A stretch of DNA of 7,635 nucleotides, from the NCBI GenBank assembly GCA_027450125.1, contig DAIDKG010000045.1, forward strand, positions 1 through 7,635, in the 5' to 3' direction. A program made the position numbers and the translations under genes. Within the stretch, counting starts at the first letter, position 1, and the number at the start of each line of letters is the position of its first letter. Shown here one piece after another: positions 1 through 5,307 of the stretch. The notes beneath the pieces are model-generated. The model saw only the letters and a program-made list of their open reading frames with translations, did no database searches and was not told the origin of the DNA. The stretch is from Bordetella sp. GTDB lineage: Bacteria; Pseudomonadota; Gammaproteobacteria; Burkholderiales; Burkholderiaceae_B.

Positions 1-40
1 CCGCTCGATCTTGATCGAACGACTTTGCTGGAAAGATTTT

Positions 41-116
41 GCCGGCATAGCTCAGTTGGTAGAGCAGCGCATTCGTAATGCGAAGGTCGTAGGTTCGACT
101 CCTATTGCCGGCACCA
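41..116 (+). tRNA. tRNA-Thr (anticodon CGU)
   Basis: The cloverleaf is readable directly. The 7-bp acceptor stem pairs 41-47 with 106-112, the D stem pairs 50-53 with 62-65, the anticodon loop is TTCGTAA with anticodon CGT at 74-76, the T arm contains GGTTCGACTCC, and A113 is the discriminator followed by an encoded CCA (114-116). The anticodon reads ACG threonine codons. The body outside the acceptor stem looks essentially the same as E. coli thrW (recalled, not aligned). Only 40 bp of upstream sequence is present and I see no convincing promoter in it, so transcription probably starts outside the window or in an upstream tRNA. Confidence 0.97.
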
Positions 117-133
117 GAAACATCAAGCACTTA

Positions 134-159
134 GGCCAACCTCTCGAGGTTGGCCTTTT
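134..159 (+). terminator. Rho-independent terminator of tRNA-Thr
   Basis: GGCCAACCTC at 134-143 is perfectly complementary to GAGGTTGGCC at 146-155. This gives a 9-bp stem with a CTCG tetraloop, followed by TTTT at 156-159 and a second T run shortly after. It lies 18 bp past the encoded CCA. On the opposite strand the stem lacks a T tail, so it is unlikely to be an efficient terminator for the flavoprotein gene that ends at 191. Confidence 0.88.
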
Positions 160-190
160 GCTTTGCCGGCGCCGGCCACCATTGCGCGCC

Positions 191-1096
191 TTATGCTGCA
201 AAAACGAGCGAGCGGTGGGCGCCGACGCCCGCCGCGACGCCAGAGGCCGACGCAAACGTCGCGTTGGTCATGGCGGTCGATGCATCGCCTGCCGCGAATA
301 CGCCGGGCACGGTCGTTTCCTTGAATGCATCGACGCGGATCACGGGGCCAAGCGGCCCCTCGTCCAACGCACAACCGAGTTGGACGGCAAGGTCGCTGGC
401 CATTTCCGTGCGCGCGCCGACGAACAGCGCCTCAATCGGCACCACCCGGCCATCGACCAACCGCAAGGCCTCGATCGCCGGGACGTCTCCCAGTACCTGC
501 GCCACCGGCGTGCGCTCGATGCTCACCTGGCGCGTCCGCAAGAGGGCAGCCTCTTCTTCGCTCGGCTCGACGACGCCCTGCGTGAACCAGGTCGTGGGCC
601 CCCAGTCCGGGATCAATATGGCCTGGTGAATCGAAAGCGCATGGGTGGCCAGGACGCCGAGCCGCCGGCCCCCTACTTCATAGCCGTGGCAATAGGGGCA
701 GTGCAGCACGCTGATGCCCCACCGTGCCTGGAGACCCGGCAAGGCCGGCAACCTGTCACGAATGCCGGTCGCAAGAATCAGTCGCCTGGCCCTGGAACGG
801 GAACCATCCGCCAATTCGACATGGAAGTCCTCTGCCCTGCCGCACGCCTCCAGCGCCTCCCCATTGACCAAAGTCACCGTGGGATATTTGAGCAATTGCG
901 CGGCGGCCGTGGCAACGATCTGGGCAGGCGGCACGCCATCCTGGCCGAAGAAACCGTGCGCGTGGGCCGCGTAGCGGTTGCGCGGCCGGCCAGCGTCGAT
1001 CAGCAGGACGCGGCGCCGCGCACGCGCGAGCTGCATGGCGGCCGACAAGCCTGCGAAGCTGCCGCCGACGATGGCGACGTCGTAAGGTTCTTGCAT
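191..1096 (-). CDS. Thioredoxin-reductase-like FAD dithiol oxidoreductase (CPYC-HGYE type)
   Basis: A 301-aa flavoprotein of the class II pyridine-nucleotide disulfide oxidoreductase fold. Seen: an N-terminal dinucleotide fold with FAD motif VGGSFAG (residues 10-16), a LATGIRD segment (108-114) typical of the family, a redox-active C133-P-Y-C136 followed by HGYE (137-140), and the C-terminal FAD motif GVFAAGD (265-271). The CPYC-HGYE centre differs from the CATC-DG of true thioredoxin reductases and recalls the dithiol oxidases GliT, HlmI and DepH. The region after the CXXC, where an NADPH-binding GxGxxA/G is expected, reads GVLATHALSIHQA and has no such motif. I also see no HRRxxxR phosphate-binding motif. 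The likely role is thiol/disulfide exchange on an unknown small molecule or protein in the cytoplasm. The ATG start has AGGAG 8 nt upstream and the stop is TAA. It is divergent from an Rrf2 regulator that probably controls it. The family call is firm; substrate and electron acceptor are inferred. Confidence 0.9.
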   Translation of the reverse strand: MQEPYDVAIVGGSFAGLSAAMQLARARRRVLLIDAGRPRNRYAAHAHGFFGQDGVPPAQIVATAAAQLLKYPTVTLVNGEALEACGRAEDFHVELADGSRSRARRLILATGIRDRLPALPGLQARWGISVLHCPYCHGYEVGGRRLGVLATHALSIHQAILIPDWGPTTWFTQGVVEPSEEEAALLRTRQVSIERTPVAQVLGDVPAIEALRLVDGRVVPIEALFVGARTEMASDLAVQLGCALDEGPLGPVIRVDAFKETTVPGVFAAGDASTAMTNATFASASGVAAGVGAHRSLVFAA

Positions 1097-1136
1097 GGAT
1101 GCTCTCCTGGTTGCGTTGTGGGTTCACGCTGTGAGG

Positions 1137-1152
1137 CATGACATTTATCATG
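1137..1152. promoter_or_regulatory. Compact dyad CATGA-N6-TCATG, candidate Rrf2 operator
   Basis: Perfect 5-bp arms (1137-1141 and 1148-1152) are separated by 6 bp. The dyad lies just downstream of the predicted start point of the flavoprotein transcript and covers the predicted -35 of the Rrf2 gene. Its size suits a dimeric winged-helix regulator. Assignment to the neighbouring Rrf2 protein is an inference from position. The motif TTATCAT inside it recurs at 1183-1189. Confidence 0.4.
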
Positions 1153-1173
1153 AAACTTTAATAGTTACATAAT
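1145..1173 (+). promoter_or_regulatory. Predicted promoter of the Rrf2 regulator gene
   Basis: The -35 is TTATCA (1145-1150), the spacer is 17 bp, and the -10 is CATAAT (1168-1173), matching the sigma70 consensus at 4/6 and 5/6. It would start transcription near 1180 and give a leader of about 50 nt to the ATG at 1230. Its -10 occupies the same bases as the -10 of the opposing promoter. Confidence 0.5.
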
Positions 1174-1213
1174 AGGCCGATGTTATCATTCACGCAACTT
1201 TTAATGTTTCAAG
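1149..1213. repeat. Long-spaced imperfect inverted repeat flanking the divergent promoters
   Basis: The left arm (1149-1161, containing TGAAACTTTAA) and the right arm (1201-1213, containing TTAATGTTTCA) match as inverted repeats at 11 of 13 positions. The 39-bp spacer holds the shared -10 region. They could be two operator sites for one regulator acting on both promoters, possibly with looping or cooperative binding. No binding evidence is available from sequence alone. Confidence 0.4.
1169..1197 (-). promoter_or_regulatory. Predicted promoter of the FAD oxidoreductase gene
   Basis: Read on the minus strand, the -35 is TTGCGT (1197-1192), the spacer is exactly 17 bp, and the -10 is TATTAT (1174-1169). 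Transcription would begin near 1162, giving a leader of about 65 nt. The near-consensus boxes and optimal spacing make this the better of the two divergent promoters. Confidence 0.6.
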
Positions 1214-1229
1214 AGTGGGCGGCATAGAT

Positions 1230-1673
1230 ATGAGAACGAACAGCCGTTTGTCGCGTGTGCTGCATGCCTTGCTGCACATGGAGCATGCCGAAGCCCCCCT
1301 GACCTCGGAGGCCATGGCGCGAATGCTTTGCACGAATCCCGTTGTCGTGCGCAGGCTGCTCGCCGGCTTGCGCGACTGTGGCTACGTCCAGTCGGAAAAG
1401 GGGCACGGCGGCGGCTGGGTGCTGAGCGTGGCGCTCGACGACATCACCCTGCTCGACGTGTATCGGGGCGCGGGCGAGCCCACGCTCTTCTCCGATCTGG
1501 TCACAGAAGACGATCCGCAGTGTCTGGTCGAGCAAGCTGTGAACGCGCACCTTTCGGCAACGGTGCGGGAAGCCGAGCAGGCGCTTCTGGAAAAATTCGG
1601 CAAAGTCACGCTGGGCGACCTTTCACGCGACATCAAGGCCAAGGGTGCGCAGATGCGCCGGCCGCCGCGATAA
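1230..1673 (+). CDS. Rrf2-family transcriptional regulator (YwnA-like, no Fe-S triad)
   Basis: A 147-aa DNA-binding regulator. An N-terminal winged helix (about residues 5-68) contains the family pattern of a recognition helix ending PVVVRRLLAGLRDCGYV, then a KGHGGGW wing (57-63). A dimerisation helix lies in the C-terminal part (about 95-125), followed by the usual TLGDLSRDI tail. IscR/NsrR-type members carry three closely spaced cysteines for an iron-sulfur cluster. Here the equivalent loop has only Cys98 (DDPQC). The other two cysteines, Cys34 and Cys50, lie in the winged helix, so a cluster is unlikely and a thiol-based or ligand-based switch is more plausible. I chose the ATG at 1230 because the product then starts MRTNSRLSRVLHAL like its relatives. 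A GTG at 1215 would add five residues. The ribosome site is weak (GGGCGG 7 nt upstream). It is divergent from, and probably regulates, the FAD oxidoreductase gene and itself. Confidence 0.9.
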   Translation: MRTNSRLSRVLHALLHMEHAEAPLTSEAMARMLCTNPVVVRRLLAGLRDCGYVQSEKGHGGGWVLSVALDDITLLDVYRGAGEPTLFSDLVTEDDPQCLVEQAVNAHLSATVREAEQALLEKFGKVTLGDLSRDIKAKGAQMRRPPR

Positions 1674-1742
1674 CGGCTTTTGACATGACCAGTTTCCATG
1701 GCCCCGCATATCTTGCCGACTCCGCATCCGCGTCCGTTGCTC

Positions 1743-2708
1743 TCAATGCGAGGCCTGCTTGCCCAGAGGCGACAAGCGAGGCCTGGCTTGCGCGGTTCCC
1801 TTGGCGCTCGCGCACATTACGCCGGCAGTGACCAGCACGACCGCTGCGATCGTCAGCATGGAGGGACGCTCGCCCAGGGCGAAGAAGGCAAGCATCGTCG
1901 CCATCGCCGGCGTCAACGCGCTCAACACCGCCGCGCGCGCGGCGCCCAGGCGGCGCACCGACTCACCGTAGGCATACAGCCCCACCACCGCCGACAGGCT
2001 CTGGGCAATGGCCTGGTATCCGACATCGCGCCATTGCGCCGCCGAAAAGTGCGGATGTCCCGCCGCCGCATAGACGATCAGTACCAGCACCAGCGACCAG
2101 CCGTTGACCACGCCCGCCCCGTGCAGCGCGCCGATGCCGTGCCTGCGCATGGCGAGGGTATAGATCGCCCACATCAGCGCGGCCAGCAGGAACAGCACGT
2201 GCCCGCGCCATTCACCCGGCATGCCCGACGCGTCGAACAGCCCGAAGACGGACAGGCCCGACAGTAGCAGCGCGAAACCGAGGTACTGCGATACGCGCAG
2301 GCGCTCGTGCGTCGTGAGCACGGTAAGGATGGCCACGAAGAACGGCATCGAACCGATCATCACCGAAGCGATGTGCGAGGCCGGCGCATATTTCATGCCC
2401 GTGGCGCTGACGAACAGGAACGGCGCGCCGGCACCAACGACCAGCAGCGCAGTGGTGCGCCAGCCGGCTGCGACCAGCGGCATGCCGCGGCGCAGGCACA
2501 GCGGCACCAGCACCGCCGATGCGCAGAGGTAGCGTACGAGCATGATGTCGATCGGCCGCAGCGTCGTCTTGACGCCGATCCGGGTGGACACGACCCATAC
2601 GCCCCAGATCAGCACGACCAGTAGTCCCCACGCGATGCCGATTGCAGTCTCGCGCGAATCGGCGCGGCCGGTGTCGCCGGCAGGCGCGTAACGCCCTACC
2701 CCGCTCAT
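1743..2708 (-). CDS. EamA/DMT-superfamily transporter (VOC-linked)
   Basis: A 321-aa inner-membrane protein of the drug/metabolite transporter superfamily, with two EamA repeats and about ten hydrophobic segments. The first repeat runs from about residue 22 to 155 and contains the family-typical end of the repeat, HERLRVSQYLGFALLLSG. The second runs from about 168 to 300 and contains FFALGERPSMLTIAAVVLV. The first 20 residues are hydrophilic and the tail after residue 302 is basic and soluble. Members export amino acids, nucleosides or small toxic compounds; the substrate cannot be told from sequence. The start codon overlaps the stop of the upstream VOC gene (ATGA, 2708-2705), which indicates translational coupling in a two-gene operon and decides this start. 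It ends convergently with the Rrf2 gene, leaving a 69-bp gap in which I see no terminator hairpin. Confidence 0.92.
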   Translation of the reverse strand: MSGVGRYAPAGDTGRADSRETAIGIAWGLLVVLIWGVWVVSTRIGVKTTLRPIDIMLVRYLCASAVLVPLCLRRGMPLVAAGWRTTALLVVGAGAPFLFVSATGMKYAPASHIASVMIGSMPFFVAILTVLTTHERLRVSQYLGFALLLSGLSVFGLFDASGMPGEWRGHVLFLLAALMWAIYTLAMRRHGIGALHGAGVVNGWSLVLVLIVYAAAGHPHFSAAQWRDVGYQAIAQSLSAVVGLYAYGESVRRLGAARAAVLSALTPAMATMLAFFALGERPSMLTIAAVVLVTAGVMCASAKGTAQARPRLSPLGKQASH

Positions 2709-3091
2709 GGGGTCGCCCCGGCCAGTTCACAGTGCGCTTCCAGGCGATAGCCGTCGGGGTCGGCCACGAAGGCCGCGTAGTAGCCCGGACCATAAGCCTG
2801 ACGCAGACCGGGCTCGCCGTTGCCGCGGCCACCGTTCTCCAGCGCAGCCCGGTAAAACGCATCGACCTGGGCCGGCGTGGATGCGACAAACGATACGTGC
2901 AGGCCGGAATCCGCATCCGCGGCGACGGGGCGGGCGGTCTCGAGCAGCCACAGCGTCGGTTCGTCGGCGCCATAGGAGGCCGACGCGTCGTTGGCGCTCA
3001 GGCGCCGGTAGCCGAGCGCGCCCAGCGCGCTGTCGTAAAAACGGGTGCTGCGGGGCAATTCGGCAATGCCCAATGAAAGATGGTCGATCAT
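2705..3091 (-). CDS. VOC-superfamily (glyoxalase/bleomycin-resistance fold) protein
   Basis: A 128-aa single-domain protein made of two beta-alpha-beta-beta-beta modules. The start MIDHLSLGIAELPRSTRFYDSA is typical, with His4 as a likely metal ligand. His65 (GLHVSF) and Glu118 (YRLEAHC) occupy the positions of the other ligands, and the signature ADPDGYRLE (110-118) is intact. Family members bind a divalent metal and act on or sequester small electrophiles or antibiotics. Nothing in the sequence fixes the substrate. The start has AGGAG 7 nt upstream. It is the first gene of an operon with the EamA transporter, which suggests one protein modifies or binds a compound and the other exports it (inference). 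Confidence 0.9.
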   Translation of the reverse strand: MIDHLSLGIAELPRSTRFYDSALGALGYRRLSANDASASYGADEPTLWLLETARPVAADADSGLHVSFVASTPAQVDAFYRAALENGGRGNGEPGLRQAYGPGYYAAFVADPDGYRLEAHCELAGATP

Positions 3092-3107
3092 CCGATGTCT
3101 CCTGTTT

Positions 3108-3136
3108 TTGCTTGGGGCTTCTGGCGGCTATATATA
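3108..3136 (+). promoter_or_regulatory. Possible weak promoter of the CGNR regulator gene
   Basis: The -35 TTGCTT (3108-3113), 17-bp spacer and -10 TATATA (3131-3136) match the consensus only moderately. A TATATT at 3151-3156 is an alternative -10 without a good -35. Either would overlap or touch the palindrome at 3132-3155, consistent with autoregulation. Confidence 0.3.
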
Positions 3137-3155
3137 ACCACCATGATGGTTATAT
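3132..3155. promoter_or_regulatory. 24-bp palindrome ATATAACCA-N6-TGGTTATAT, candidate CGNR operator
   Basis: Perfect 9-bp arms (3132-3140 and 3147-3155) flank a 6-bp centre CCATGA. The dyad lies between the VOC-EamA operon and the divergent CGNR regulator, and overlaps the -10 and start region of the operon promoter. That is the classic place for a repressor dimer. It is the strongest dyad in the window. The assignment to the CGNR protein rests on position only. Confidence 0.65.
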
Positions 3156-3180
3156 TAGAAATGCGCCATACCCTTGTCAA
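3152..3180 (-). promoter_or_regulatory. Predicted strong promoter of the VOC-EamA operon
   Basis: On the minus strand the -35 is a perfect TTGACA (3180-3175), the spacer is 17 bp, and the -10 is TAATAT (3157-3152). The start point would be near 3145, inside the palindrome, with a leader of about 54 nt to the VOC start codon. A strong promoter with a dyad over the -10 implies repression that is relieved by a signal. Confidence 0.7.
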
Positions 3181-3209
3181 CCGCCTTGCTGGTTAGATAC
3201 GATCCGTAC

Positions 3210-3827
3210 ATGAAAAAAACGGATGCGCATACCGATAGCTTCCTGATTCCGGCGCAGTCCGAAGCGCTGAGCATCGATTTCGCCAATACGCGGTACTGGC
3301 GGGAAACCGACGCGCCGACCGAAACGTTCGGTTCGCTGGACGATGTGCTGGCCTGGTGCCGGAATACGGCCGGGGTTCCCGCCGCGATGATTGATTCATT
3401 CCGCGCCCAGGGCCTGCGCGACGAAGCAGCGGCCTTTGCGGACGCGGTCGCCCTGCGCGAGCTGCTCTACCGCCTGTACCTGGCCCAGGCGCAGGGCGCC
3501 GAACCGCGCGCCGACGACCTCGCGGCGCTGCGCCCTTACCTGGACCGGGCCGCGCCGCGCCAGGCGCTAGCGCGTGCGGATGGGCGCTACGGATGGGTCG
3601 TCGACGGGCGATACTGCAGCCTGGCCGGCCTGCTCAGCCCGGTGCTCTGGTCCGCCGCCGAGCTGCTGGGCGGCCCTCGCCTGGACAAGCTCAAGCGTTG
3701 CGCAAACGATCGATGCCAGTGGCTGTTCCTGGACGACAGCAAAAACGGCAGCCGGCGCTGGTGCTCGATGTCGGCTTGCGGCAACCGCGCGAAGGCGCAT
3801 CGGCACTACCACGGCAAATCGGCCTGA
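3210..3827 (+). CDS. ABATE-domain, CGNR zinc-finger transcriptional regulator
   Basis: A 205-aa putative DNA-binding protein. An ABATE domain (a ligand- or stress-sensing module of unknown chemistry) covers about residues 15-150. It begins with LSIDFANTRYW and includes DGRYGWVVDGRYCSLAGL-type sequence near 125-142. The C-terminal CGNR zinc finger (about 160-198) has four cysteine ligands, C164, C169, C185 and C190, the C190-G-N-R193 signature, and the usual WLFLDDSKN and RRWCSM segments. I chose the ATG at 3210 because the domain starts soon after it. An in-frame TTG at 3174 would add 12 residues but falls on the -35 of the opposing promoter. No clear Shine-Dalgarno sequence is visible, and seven A residues follow the start codon (3213-3219). 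It is divergent from the VOC-EamA operon, which it probably represses or activates, and ends 8 bp from the convergent Lrp gene. Confidence 0.9.
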   Translation: MKKTDAHTDSFLIPAQSEALSIDFANTRYWRETDAPTETFGSLDDVLAWCRNTAGVPAAMIDSFRAQGLRDEAAAFADAVALRELLYRLYLAQAQGAEPRADDLAALRPYLDRAAPRQALARADGRYGWVVDGRYCSLAGLLSPVLWSAAELLGGPRLDKLKRCANDRCQWLFLDDSKNGSRRWCSMSACGNRAKAHRHYHGKSA

Positions 3828-3835
3828 GCGCGGGA

Positions 3836-4273
3836 TCAGAAGGGCGGCAGCCGCCGCTTGACGGGCTGGGATTTCACGATTGCCGTGCTGGTTTCGGCGA
3901 TGTCGGTGATCCGCTCCAGGATGTGGTCCAGGTGTTCGATCGAGCGCAGGTAAAGGCGGCCGATGAAGCAGTCTTCGCCCGTCACCTTGTCGCATTCGCC
4001 GAACTCGGGAATGTTCTCGATCAGTTTCTGCACGGCCTGCAGTTTGCCGGGCATGGGACGGATGCGCACCAGCGCCTGCATGGAGTAGCCCAACGCGCGC
4101 GGTTCGACCTCCATGCCGAAGCCATGGATGACGCCCCGGTCCTGCAGGCGCCGCAAGCGTTCCGAAGCGGCCGGGGACGAGAGCCCGATGCGCTCGGCCA
4201 GCGTCTTGATGGCCATGCGGCCGTCCTGCTGCAGCAACGCCAGGATATGGCGGTCGGTATCGTCCAGGCTCAT
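3836..4273 (-). CDS. Lrp/AsnC-family transcriptional regulator
   Basis: A 145-aa regulator beginning MSLDDTDRHILALLQQDGR, a standard Lrp start. The helix-turn-helix covers about residues 20-48 (LAERIGLSSPAASERLRRLQDRGVI). A hinge follows, then a RAM ligand-binding/oligomerisation domain (about 66-138) with the VTGEDCFIGRLYL strand (97-109). Such proteins form octamers or dimers that respond to amino acids and often control transport or catabolism of the effector. It is divergent from an EamA transporter at 4396, its probable target. No Shine-Dalgarno sequence precedes the ATG; the bases just upstream are TATTCCT, so translation may be from a very short leader or leaderless. It ends 8 bp from the convergent CGNR gene. 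Confidence 0.93.
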   Translation of the reverse strand: MSLDDTDRHILALLQQDGRMAIKTLAERIGLSSPAASERLRRLQDRGVIHGFGMEVEPRALGYSMQALVRIRPMPGKLQAVQKLIENIPEFGECDKVTGEDCFIGRLYLRSIEHLDHILERITDIAETSTAIVKSQPVKRRLPPF

Positions 4274-4278
4274 AGGAA

Positions 4279-4300
4279 TATTTAGGATAAAGCCTAATTA
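4279..4300. promoter_or_regulatory. Lrp-like dyad TTAGG-N6-CCTAA next to the Lrp start
   Basis: The core TTAGG (4282-4286) and CCTAA (4293-4297) are perfect inverted repeats around ATAAAG. Counting the flanks, 7 of 8 positions pair over 22 bp. The spacing and AT-rich centre resemble the known Lrp-family consensus, YAG-AT-rich-CTR. It lies 5 bp upstream of the Lrp start codon, with further AT-rich dyads outside it (ATATTTA 4278-4284 with TAAATAT 4308-4314). A possible minus-strand -10, TATATT, lies at 4305-4300. The whole 122-bp gap (4274-4395) is AT-rich, and I find no convincing -35/-10 pair for the plus-strand transporter. Confidence 0.5.
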
Positions 4301-4395
4301 ATATAAATAAATATAGTTCTTTCCCTTAAATTTCGCATTCGATTTTCCCATCGCATCTTCTACATTGGGTTCCCCAAGGATCGAGGAAGCAAGCG

Positions 4396-5289
4396 GTGAG
4401 CGAGAAGACGCGTGGAATGATGGAGATGGTCGCGGCGATGATGGTGTCCGGCACCATCGGCTGGTTCGTCGTGGTTTCGGGCCGCCCGGTGGCCCAGGTC
4501 GTTTTCTGGCGCTGCGCCTTCGGCGTGCTGGTGCTGCTGCCGGTCTGCGCCGCCAAGGGGTATCTGCAACCCGGCCGCCTCGGCTGGCGCCAGGCCATGC
4601 TGGCCGCGCGCGGCGGGGTGGCGATCGTAGCCAACTGGCTGCTGCTGTTCGAGGCCTACTCGCAGGCCACGATCTCGATCGCCACGACGGTCTACAACAC
4701 CCAGCCCTTCATGCTGGTGGGCCTGGGCGCCCTGTTTCTGGGCGAGCGCCTGACCCTGGCCAAGCTGGGGTGGCTGGCCCTGGCCTTCGGCGGCATGCTG
4801 TTGATCGTGCAATCTCGCCCGGACGCGGCGGCCGCGCAAGGCAGCTACCTGCTCGGGATACTGCTGGCCCTGGGCGCGGCTTTCTTTTATGCGCTGGCCG
4901 CCCTGCTGGCCAAGAAACTCAAGGGCACGCCGCCGCACCTGATCGCGCTGATCCAGGTCTGCGTCGGGATAGTCGCGCTTTCGCCGCTCGCGCTGCGCGG
5001 CGGCTGGCCCGGCGGCGGCGCCACCTGGAGCATTCTGGCGACGATCGGGATGGTACACACCGGACTGATGTACATCCTGCTCTACGGCGCCATCCAGCGG
5101 CTGCCGACGCACCTGACGGGCGCCTTGTCCTTCGTCTATCCGATCGTGGCCATTGCGGTGGACGACGTGGCGTTCGGCCATCGCCTGCATCCGCTGCAGG
5201 CGATGGGCGCCGTGCTGATCCTGCTCGCGGCGGCAGGCATGACGCTGGGCTGGACCTGGCGCAGGACTGCGCGCCGCGCAGCCGCGTAG
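4396..5289 (+). CDS. EamA/DMT-superfamily transporter (Lrp-linked)
   Basis: A 297-aa inner-membrane protein with about ten hydrophobic segments in two EamA repeats (about residues 8-140 and 150-285). The first repeat ends with the usual GALFLGERLTLAKLGWLALAF pattern. In the second the corresponding position reads AFGHRLHPLQ, with His in place of the conserved Glu of the GER motif. The basic tail is cytoplasmic. The start is GTG, supported by GAGGA (4383-4387) 8 nt upstream; later in-frame ATGs (4417, 4420) lack as good a site. It is divergent from an Lrp/AsnC gene, so export of an amino acid or derivative is the simplest guess, not shown by sequence. It ends 18 bp from the convergent yfiB gene; the gap is a GC-alternating run without a terminator. 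Confidence 0.92.
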   Translation: MSEKTRGMMEMVAAMMVSGTIGWFVVVSGRPVAQVVFWRCAFGVLVLLPVCAAKGYLQPGRLGWRQAMLAARGGVAIVANWLLLFEAYSQATISIATTVYNTQPFMLVGLGALFLGERLTLAKLGWLALAFGGMLLIVQSRPDAAAAQGSYLLGILLALGAAFFYALAALLAKKLKGTPPHLIALIQVCVGIVALSPLALRGGWPGGGATWSILATIGMVHTGLMYILLYGAIQRLPTHLTGALSFVYPIVAIAVDDVAFGHRLHPLQAMGAVLILLAAAGMTLGWTWRRTARRAAA

Positions 5290-5307
5290 GGACCGGGCGC
5301 GCGCGAA

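Noticed and set aside
41..133. tRNA-Thr as a prophage or island attachment site
   Set aside because: E. coli thrW is a known integration target, but there is no integrase nearby and I see no repeat of the tRNA 3' end elsewhere in the window. The gene is followed directly by its terminator.
287..294. Asn291 in the YfiN metal-binding strand as a sign of an inactive cyclase (residue numbers; gene at 5810-7111)
   Set aside because: The first Asp (289) and the GGDEF acidic residues are intact, and Asn at this third position occurs in many GGDEF proteins, so loss of activity is not supported.
1124..1134. TCAC-GCT-GTGA as a CRP-type site
   Set aside because: The arms are in the opposite orientation to TGTGA-N6-TCACA and only 4 bp long.
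11..1141. Long plus-strand open frame of 376 codons across the tRNA and the flavoprotein gene
   Set aside because: It begins by reading through the tRNA and then runs antisense to a clear flavoprotein. The translation is Arg-rich and shows no domain, as expected of GC-rich shadow frames.
4365..4377. Small hairpin TTGGG-TTC-CCCAA before the Lrp-linked transporter
   Set aside because: A 5-bp stem with a 3-base loop and no T tail is too weak to call a terminator or regulatory element with confidence.
4360..5190. Minus-strand open frame of 276 codons opposite the Lrp-linked transporter
   Set aside because: The Gln/Arg/His-rich antisense product lacks any domain, while the plus strand encodes a clear EamA protein.
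5294..5306. Alternating GC run between the convergent transporter and yfiB genes
   Set aside because: It could favour Z-DNA, but such short runs are common in GC-rich genomes and it forms no terminator.
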